This document shows, piece after piece, positions 1 through 5,158 of a DNA stretch of 6,374 nucleotides. The position numbers and the translations under genes are program-made. The number at the start of each line of letters is the position of its first letter. Position 1 is the first letter of the stretch. Below the pieces are notes generated by a model. It made no database searches, was not told the DNA's origin, and saw nothing but the letters and a program-made list of their open reading frames with translations. This DNA comes from Planctomycetota bacterium (lineage in GTDB: Bacteria; Planctomycetota; UBA8108; UBA1146; JAJFFE01). Location: the NCBI GenBank assembly GCA_020425835.1, contig JAGQRC010000229.1:1-6374 (forward strand), in the 5' to 3' direction.

Positions 1-402
1 AGCGACGGCGACGCCTCGGACCGGTTCGGAGTCGAGGTGGCCACGGACGGAGCCACGCTAGTGGTCGGCGCGTTCGTCGACGATACCGCCGGGATCAACG
101 CGGGCTCCGCGTGCGCCTATCCGCTCACGTCGGACTTCATCCGAGGCGATCTCGACGGCGACGGCGCCCTCCTGATCACGGATGCGATCGCGATCCTGGA
201 CGGCCTCTTCGTCGCTGGAGCGTTCGACTGCCCCGACGCGGCCGATGCCAACGATGACAGCCTCATCGACATCTCCGACCCGATCTACACCCTCGCCTAT
301 CTCTTCGGCGGGGGAATCGCGCCACCGCCGCCGTGGTCGGCATGCGGACCGGACCCGACGGTGGACGCCCTGGCCGACTGCGTCGCGAGCAGCTGTCCAT
401 GA
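1..402 (+). CDS. FG-GAP repeat protein with C-terminal dockerin-like tail (5' partial)
   Basis: The reading frame is open from base 1 and ends at TGA 400-402, giving 133 visible residues; the true start lies outside the window. Visible residues 7-28 (DRFGVEVATDGATLVVGAFVDD) match the FG-GAP/integrin-alpha beta-propeller repeat, in which a short FG..VA.DG..LVVGA..D unit forms one blade. Residues 48-133 form a paired EF-hand, dockerin type I-like domain. The first loop has Asp50, Asp52, Asp54 and Asp61, and the second has Asp82, Asn84, Asp86 and Asp93, which are positions 1, 3, 5 and 12 of a calcium loop. Position 6 of the second loop is Ser87 instead of the usual Gly. Cys77, Cys115, Cys127 and Cys132 match the four cysteines in the tail of the CDS at the right end of the window, suggesting two disulphides and an extracytoplasmic location. 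The domain calls are family knowledge; a role in surface display or calcium-dependent attachment is inference. The gene converges on the - strand gene ending at 624. Confidence 0.85.
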   Translation, partial: SDGDASDRFGVEVATDGATLVVGAFVDDTAGINAGSACAYPLTSDFIRGDLDGDGALLITDAIAILDGLFVAGAFDCPDAADANDDSLIDISDPIYTLAYLFGGGIAPPPPWSACGPDPTVDALADCVASSCP

Positions 403-417
403 GCCCGGAACGCGGGC
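403..417 (+). terminator. Small GC hairpin just after the FG-GAP gene
   Basis: GCCCG (403-407) and CGGGC (413-417) can pair around a 5-nt loop directly after the TGA stop. No T-tract follows, so this is at best a weak or factor-assisted terminator. A 5-bp stem is common by chance in DNA this GC-rich. Confidence 0.2.
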
Positions 418-419
418 GA

Positions 420-629
420 CCCTAACCGGAATCATGCGCGAGCCCGCTACTACGAAGGTGCGAGACGCTCGCTGGCTGCGTCATACGAACGAGTTCGATC
501 CTCAACGACCAGACAGGTCGCCTCCGGTCGAATCCGTCCCCCAAGCCGAGCGCAGCGGGGGACGCTGTCCTTGCCAGCAAACGCCTTGCACCTTCTCGCT
601 ACGCGGTTCATGCATAATCCCGGCTAAGG
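420..629. repeat. 210-bp element with 57-nt inverted arms filling the convergent gap
   Basis: The left arm 420-476 and the right arm 573-629 are complementary along 57 nt with no gap. They match at 39 of 57 positions: 14/19 in the outer block (420-438/611-629), 6/15 in a central block (439-453/596-610) and 19/23 in the inner block (454-476/573-595). Thirteen of the 18 differences are transitions, and the five transversions all lie within 445-453. In - strand RNA most differences become G-U pairs. The outer block then gives 18 consecutive pairs (420-437 with 612-629), and the inner block gives 22 of 23. The 96-nt middle (477-572) carries its own hairpins (535-564, and 506-520 with a possible enclosing 494-498/528-532). 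It could be a structured 3' UTR RNA or bidirectional terminator of the - strand gene, a free-standing small RNA, or a decayed MITE-like element. I see no target-site duplication and no transposase. The repeat is seen directly; its function is unknown. Confidence 0.75.
535..564. terminator. 8-bp GC hairpin between convergent genes, possible terminator
   Basis: CGTCCCCC (535-542) and GGGGGACG (557-564) form a perfect 8-bp stem around a 14-nt loop, in which GC at 545-546 can also pair with GC at 555-556. It lies near the middle of the gap between convergent genes, where a bidirectional terminator is expected. No T-tract follows on either strand, so intrinsic termination is uncertain; it may instead be only the apical hairpin of the larger inverted-repeat element. 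Confidence 0.35.
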
Positions 630-3461
630 AAAGCGCAGCTCGATCGCCTCACCCCGAGTCAGTGACACCGTCTTCTCGGCCACGGTTTCGTCGGCGGAGT
701 TCGAGATCGTCACCGTCGCACTGAGGTCGTCGAAGAGGAAGGACATCGTCCCTCGCGCCGGGAGCGGCATCGACTCTTCCATCGGTTCACCGGGCGACGA
801 AACGCGGTACCGTGCTGCGCCACTCTCCACCCGCCAGGTCGGATCGATCGAGAGGCTCAATCGCGCCGCGGGCCGGAGACGCACCGTGTAGACATCGCGA
901 TCGGGTTCGAGCCTCAGCCGCGCGTAGCCGGTGACGTCGCCGTAATCGACGAGGTGGAGCTGGGTCAGCTCCTTCGGCACGATGGCGGTGACGTCGGTCC
1001 CGCCGGACCAGGCGAGAACCCTGCTCCGTCCGTTCGTCACGTCGGCGATGGACCAGCTCGTGGTCGCAGACTCGGAGCGGCCTTCGAGGACGACTCGGAT
1101 CTCGCGTCCCGCGCGGACGACGAGGGGTGCGAGCTGCTGCGTGCGCTCCGCCGTGATCCGCGCCGAGCCCTTCCCGAAGAGCGGCGGCATCAGGTCATCG
1201 ATCGACCACTGGTACACACCGGCGTCGTCGACCTCGATCGAGAAGCTCCCGTCCTCCCCGAGCGTCAACTTCGACCGATCCCGATCGAGCTCGAACGTCA
1301 CTTCGCGGGAGGCGACGGGCCGACCCGCTTCGTCGACGAAGCACCCCGACACGCGATAGCGCTCGCCCGTCAGCTCGATGCTGCAGGCGTGGTGGATCTC
1401 GACGATCTTCTCGATCTCGACCGGCTCGTGCTCGTACTCGATCGAGTAGGTTCCCGCCGTCGGCACCTCCAGTCGAAACGCTCCCGATCCTGCTACCGAC
1501 ACCATGTCCCAGTAGGTGAACGCTTCGCTTTCGTTCGCGAAGGCCACGGTGACCCATCCGTCGGTGACCAGCGCGCCGTTGACCCGGACCCACACGTCGA
1601 CGGGAAAGGTCCGGGGAAACGTCATCTCGACGACGCGAGCCTCGCCCGGCTCCAACGTCACCGTCTCCCGCAGCGTGAGGCCTCCGTACTCCGCGCCGAC
1701 CGTGTAGACCCCACTCGGTAGACCGACGAAGCGACGACCATCGGTGAAGTTGTCCGCTCGGCTCGCCCACGGCTCGTCGTCGCGCTTCTCGCGGCGCGCC
1801 CAGACGAATGGCAACGTCGTGATCCGACCATCCGATGTGGTGGTACGAATCACGAGCTCCGAGGCCGGGACCAGCGTCATGATGATCGGCGCGTCCGTCC
1901 CGGGACCTCTCTCGACCCGTGCTTTCTTCGGCGCCCACCCGCCCCCGCTCGCGAGCAAGTAGAGCTCGGGATCGGCGCTCCGCGCCGGAATCGCAAGCGT
2001 CACCCGCCCCTCGGCATCCGTGATCGCACTCCGCTCATGAATGCTGAGGACGTCGTTCCGCTCGCGCATCCAAAAGCCACACCAGACCTCGACCCCCTCG
2101 GTCGGCTCGCCGTGAACGTCCTTGCACTCGACCGTGACGGGAGTGGTTTCGAGAGCAGTCAGCACTACGGTGAGCGTCACCGTCGTGTCGAGTTCGACCG
2201 TCACCTCAACGCGCGCCGGCTCGAAACCCTCCGCCTCGACCTCGAGCTCGTAGACGCCGACGGGCATCGACTCGAGGAGCGGGTCAGCCGGATCGATCGT
2301 GACGCGGCCCGTGAAGTCCGAGTTCGCGAGTCCTACCTCGGCGGGACGGGGGACGCCGTCCGCGTCGAGGATCTCGAGGTGCAGCTGACCGACAACCGAG
2401 AGCACGATGACCTCGGGCAAGCGGTCGACCGAATCCGCGGCATCTCGTCGGTCCTCATCGCCCGCCGCGCTCGCGAACTCCTCGGTCCACCAGGAATCAC
2501 CGCGGAGCACCGTCAATGTGACCTCCGTCGTGGGAACCGTCTCGAAAGTGAACCGCCCCGCTTCGTCGGTCGTCGTCTCTGCGGATCGATCGATGAAATC
2601 ATCGCTGTCGAGCCGAACGGTGGCGCCGACGACGGGCTGCCCCTCGGCATCGATCACCGCCGCGCGATACGCCAGCGACGGCTCGAGCGTCAGTTCCACC
2701 TCCGTTACGCGATCGATCGAAACATCGGCCTCGACACCAGCGAGGTGATACCCCGCTCGTACCGCGAAGATCGTCGTTTCACCGGGCCGCAGCGATCCGA
2801 GCACGAAGCGACCCGACTCGTCCGACACGGCTCGACTGACGTCCGAGAACCGGGACGGATCGCCCCAGTCATCGAATTGTTCGTTCTCGGCTGCGACCGT
2901 GACTCCGGCGAGGAGTCGCCCCGCGCGATCCCGAACCACTCCGGTCACGGTCCCTGCCGGCTCGAGGTCCAGCGGCGGCAGCGTCCGCAACTCCCCGGAC
3001 TCGAGGGCGCAAAGATCGAGACTTCGCGGGACCCCACCCGGTGCCGCGAAGTCGATCACGAGAGTAGTGTTCGCCGGCAGCCCGTCGAGGACCGCCATGC
3101 CCTCGGGACCGGCCACACCGATCGCGAGCGGCCTCTTGGACCGATACGGTTCCCCGCCGAACCCGCTGTACCACCGCTCGTACACCGCGAACCGAGCGTC
3201 GGTCGCCAACGAACCGTCGGGTCGCACGACCGACGCGATCAACCCGGTGCGCGGCGGCTCGGCATCGGTCGACGGAGACTCGTTCGGCACGGACGCCAAC
3301 GCCGGAGCGTCGACGGGTGCCCGTGGGTCGGAAGCGTCGCGGGGAGGGGCGTGCGCCTCCGGTGACGGCGCGCTCGGACGCGACTCGACGAGCGACCGGT
3401 GGATCCCCCAAGCGGCGAGAGCCGTGAGCAACAGGATCAACACGATCGGCCAGTAGCGCAT
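624..3461 (-). CDS. Membrane-anchored protein of about ten carboxypeptidase-regulatory-like modules
   Basis: 945 residues, ATG at 3461-3459, TAG at 626-624. The start is supported by GGGAGG five bases upstream. Residues 4-20 are an uncharged hydrophobic helix after Met-Arg. 'ALAA' at 14-17 is a weak signal-peptidase option, but WGIHR follows, so a signal anchor is more likely. Residues 28-70 are a Pro/Ser/Ala-rich linker. The remainder reads as consecutive beta-sandwich modules of 80-95 residues, beginning near 73, 168, 262, 357, 440, 533, 618, 701, 784 and 866. The clearest are 168-260 (GTVTGVVRDRAGRLLAGVTV, then SDESGRFVLGSLRPG) and 262-355 (DAEGQPVVGATV, then TDEAGRFTFETVP), which follow the CarboxypepD_reg pattern 'G.V.D..G.P..ga.V ... 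td..G.f....lp.G.y'. Later modules are more diverged. No peptidase or other catalytic motif is visible, and there are only five cysteines. Probably an extended extracytoplasmic stalk or scaffold (inference). It lies 57 bp after the secreted paralogue-like gene, and its stop codon lies inside the inverted-repeat element. Confidence 0.88.
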   Translation of the reverse strand: MRYWPIVLILLLTALAAWGIHRSLVESRPSAPSPEAHAPPRDASDPRAPVDAPALASVPNESPSTDAEPPRTGLIASVVRPDGSLATDARFAVYERWYSGFGGEPYRSKRPLAIGVAGPEGMAVLDGLPANTTLVIDFAAPGGVPRSLDLCALESGELRTLPPLDLEPAGTVTGVVRDRAGRLLAGVTVAAENEQFDDWGDPSRFSDVSRAVSDESGRFVLGSLRPGETTIFAVRAGYHLAGVEADVSIDRVTEVELTLEPSLAYRAAVIDAEGQPVVGATVRLDSDDFIDRSAETTTDEAGRFTFETVPTTEVTLTVLRGDSWWTEEFASAAGDEDRRDAADSVDRLPEVIVLSVVGQLHLEILDADGVPRPAEVGLANSDFTGRVTIDPADPLLESMPVGVYELEVEAEGFEPARVEVTVELDTTVTLTVVLTALETTPVTVECKDVHGEPTEGVEVWCGFWMRERNDVLSIHERSAITDAEGRVTLAIPARSADPELYLLASGGGWAPKKARVERGPGTDAPIIMTLVPASELVIRTTTSDGRITTLPFVWARREKRDDEPWASRADNFTDGRRFVGLPSGVYTVGAEYGGLTLRETVTLEPGEARVVEMTFPRTFPVDVWVRVNGALVTDGWVTVAFANESEAFTYWDMVSVAGSGAFRLEVPTAGTYSIEYEHEPVEIEKIVEIHHACSIELTGERYRVSGCFVDEAGRPVASREVTFELDRDRSKLTLGEDGSFSIEVDDAGVYQWSIDDLMPPLFGKGSARITAERTQQLAPLVVRAGREIRVVLEGRSESATTSWSIADVTNGRSRVLAWSGGTDVTAIVPKELTQLHLVDYGDVTGYARLRLEPDRDVYTVRLRPAARLSLSIDPTWRVESGAARYRVSSPGEPMEESMPLPARGTMSFLFDDLSATVTISNSADETVAEKTVSLTRGEAIELRFP

Positions 3462-3466
3462 GAGAG

Positions 3467-3472
3467 CCTCCC
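3467..3472 (-). promoter_or_regulatory. Shine-Dalgarno of the 945-residue gene
   Basis: The - strand reads GGGAGG, then five bases (CTCTC), then ATG at 3461, which fixes the start of the gene. The site lies within a possible small hairpin. ATGAG at 3484-3480 can pair with CTCAT at 3464-3460, which includes the first two bases of the start codon, and GCC at 3479-3477 can pair with GGC at 3468-3466. Confidence 0.8.
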
Positions 3473-3494
3473 AGTGGGCCTCATCTTACGGGAC

Positions 3495-3511
3495 GCGGTG
3501 GGGGGCACCGC
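3495..3511 (-). other. Intercistronic hairpin between the two modular genes
   Basis: On the - strand GCGGTG and CACCGC form a 6-bp stem around a C5 loop, starting 7 nt after the TAA of the upstream gene. No U-rich tract follows. It could tune read-through or mRNA stability between the two cistrons, or be chance in GC-rich DNA. Confidence 0.35.
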
Positions 3512-3518
3512 CAACTCG

Positions 3519-5015
3519 TTACAGGTGAGTCACCCCGGTCCAGCTCCGAACGTCACGCTGCTGCGCTTCGTCGAGACCGAACTCGAGGAGCCCCTCGGGC
3601 GTCCACTTGGCGTCCCCGATCGGCGATGGCTGGCCCGCGCCGAAGAGCCAGAGCTCGAACGGGACGGTCGGAGAATCGACGTCGAAACTGAACTCTCCGC
3701 GTCGACTGATGCGCGACCAGCACGGTAGAGCGTCTCCGATCCGCAGCTCGATCGTGCACGTCATTTCGAGCGCGTCCACCAGCTCGGTGTCCAGCGGCGT
3801 GGTGATGCGCCCGCTCACACCGCGATCGGGATCGAGGTGCACCTCTCGAAGAAGGCTCGAAGCGTCGAGCGCGGCGCGCCCCCGACCGGAGCCGATGCTC
3901 CCGCAGTACGATCCGGCCGCGAACCAGTAGCGACCGGCCTCCTCCGAGTCGGGCCGCCAGAGGAACCTTGCGAAGTCGAGGACAGGTTCGTCGGCCCATG
4001 GCTCGACCGTGAGCCAAGCGCCGGAGACGGCTCGGTCCTGGGCGTCCAGCACTCGAATTTCCCGCCAGACGATGGCCTGGGCCGGCGATAACTCGAGCGC
4101 TCCCGACTCTTGGAGCGTTCGGAGGTCGAAGACGCCGAGGTGGCTCGCCCACTCCGACCGGGCCGGAACGGCGATCGCGAGCAGGTCGCCCCGTTCGGGG
4201 AGCCCGACCACCAGGTAACCGTGATCCTGTCGAGCAGTGACGTTCAACTTGAGAACCCCGTCCTCGAGTTGGACGACGAGTTGAATCGAGGTCGCCGGCG
4301 AAGAGGACACGCCACGGACTCGGAAGGGCAGGCCAGCGACGGGGAGCACCCAGACATCGTCTCGACCGGCCCCGAGACTTGCCGGCCGCTCGATCGGCTC
4401 CGGTGGGGTCCACCTCGATCGGACCGAGTCTTCGTCCGCGCGAAGTGCGCCGGAGACATCGAGCACGGAGGCGAACACCGTCTCGTGGGATCGAGGGCGC
4501 GGGAGCTCGACCTCGCCGGAAGCATCGGTCCAGTAGGTCGCTCGAGACTCGCCGATCCGAACTTCGACGCCGGGCACGGGTCGACCCCGAGCATCCTCGA
4601 GGTGAATCTTCTGCGTCTCCGCAGTCGCGAAGTGGACGTTTCTGTCGACCGGTAGCCACAAGGGACCGAGCGGCACCAGGACATCCCGCGAGCCGGGACG
4701 GTGGAAGCGGATGCTCCGTTCGCGGTTGTCGCGAAGCTTCGTCTCCAGCACGTACCCGCCGTCGGATCCCGTGCGGACGGACGCGCGCCTGGAGCCACCG
4801 AGTGGATCCTCGACGATCCAACCCACTCTCGCATCGCGGAGCGGTTCTCCGTCGAGGAAGATCCGTCCTCGAATCGTGATGTCGCGGAGGGTGATCGACT
4901 CCCCGGACCGGTGGTCATCCGCCCTCGCCGACATCGAGATCGAGAGAAGAACCACCCAGACGAGAACTCGGCCCTCGTTCACATACGGAACGAGCTTCGT
5001 GGATCGCACGCTCAT
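3519..5015 (-). CDS. Secreted carboxypeptidase-regulatory-like modular protein
   Basis: 498 residues, ATG at 5015-5013, TAA at 3521-3519. The frame is open further upstream, but that stretch is Arg-rich, lies antisense-free but out of frame within the neighbouring gene, and lacks a ribosome site. The chosen ATG has GGAGG seven bases upstream and opens a clear signal peptide. That peptide has Arg/Lys in the first 16 residues, a hydrophobic core at 17-28 and an Ala-Arg-Ala site at 30-32, so cleavage before Asp33 is likely. Mature modules look like the same beta-sandwich type as the downstream protein. Residues 46-130 carry ITIRGRIFLDGEPLRDARV, then TGSDGGYVLETKL. Residues 134-190 carry EDARGRPVPGVEV, then TDASGEVELP. 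A diverged module spans about 222-312. Residues 314-395 carry VLDAQDRAVSGAWLTV, and 398-465 carry GVSGRITTPLDTELVDA. Cys371, Cys420 and Cys432 are visible. No catalytic motif is recognised. The 57-bp gap to the next gene suggests one operon, with the two products working together at the cell envelope (inference). Confidence 0.87.
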   Translation of the reverse strand: MSVRSTKLVPYVNEGRVLVWVVLLSISMSARADDHRSGESITLRDITIRGRIFLDGEPLRDARVGWIVEDPLGGSRRASVRTGSDGGYVLETKLRDNRERSIRFHRPGSRDVLVPLGPLWLPVDRNVHFATAETQKIHLEDARGRPVPGVEVRIGESRATYWTDASGEVELPRPRSHETVFASVLDVSGALRADEDSVRSRWTPPEPIERPASLGAGRDDVWVLPVAGLPFRVRGVSSSPATSIQLVVQLEDGVLKLNVTARQDHGYLVVGLPERGDLLAIAVPARSEWASHLGVFDLRTLQESGALELSPAQAIVWREIRVLDAQDRAVSGAWLTVEPWADEPVLDFARFLWRPDSEEAGRYWFAAGSYCGSIGSGRGRAALDASSLLREVHLDPDRGVSGRITTPLDTELVDALEMTCTIELRIGDALPCWSRISRRGEFSFDVDSPTVPFELWLFGAGQPSPIGDAKWTPEGLLEFGLDEAQQRDVRSWTGVTHL

Positions 5016-5018
5016 AAC

Positions 5019-5058
5019 TCTCCCTCCGTGTCGAGCGAAGTCTTCGCCCGACACGGAG
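5019..5058 (-). promoter_or_regulatory. Leader hairpin that buries the Shine-Dalgarno of the 498-residue gene
   Basis: Bases 5024-5033 and 5049-5058 are a perfect 10-bp inverted repeat, and 5035-5039 pairs with 5043-5047 around a 3-nt loop. The one intervening position (5034/5048) is A-C on the + strand but U-G on the - strand, so in the mRNA of the downstream gene the stem is 16 continuous pairs. GGAGG at 5027-5023 is the strongest Shine-Dalgarno, and four of its five bases lie in the stem. An overlapping weaker GGAG at 5023-5020, four bases from the ATG, would remain unpaired. The hairpin lies about 100 nt after the stop of the upstream gene but has no following U-tract, so control of translation is more likely than intrinsic termination. 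A DNA operator palindrome is an alternative. Confidence 0.65.
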
Positions 5059-5158
5059 CCAGGGTATCCGCGGTCCGGCCTGTCGAATCGAAGATTCTCG
5101 AACTCGCGCGCGCGTCGGCTCCCGGCGTCCAGAACCCTGACAGCGCGACGCGCTCCAA

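Noticed and set aside
486..510. tRNA T-arm-like GAGTTCGATCCTC
   Set aside because: Only three bases of the stem pair and no acceptor, D or anticodon arm can be placed around it.
420..629. Integron attC site
   Set aside because: CCCTAAC at the left end misses the RYYYAAC consensus by one base and there is no GTTRRRY at the right end; the arms are also longer than usual and no integrase is present.
2037..3365. 442-codon + strand open frame opposite the 945-residue gene
   Set aside because: The protein is Arg/Asp-rich without hydrophobic or domain pattern, typical of the antisense frame of a GC-rich gene. The - strand frame has a ribosome site, membrane anchor and recognisable modules.
3553..4821. 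422-codon - strand open frame overlapping the secreted modular gene
   Set aside because: It is Arg-rich and repetitive in composition with no ribosome site, and the other - strand frame has a signal peptide and domain motifs.
5066..5087. Sigma-70-like promoter (- strand TCGACA followed by GATACC)
   Set aside because: The -35-like box is acceptable, but there is no -10 match at 16-18 nt spacing.
5085..5097. Small stem GAATC/GATTC with a 3-nt loop
   Set aside because: Only 5 bp with no extension; not distinguishable from chance.
5060..5139. 6-bp inverted repeat CAGGGT/ACCCTG around the leader region
   Set aside because: Complementarity does not extend either way, so it is likely chance.
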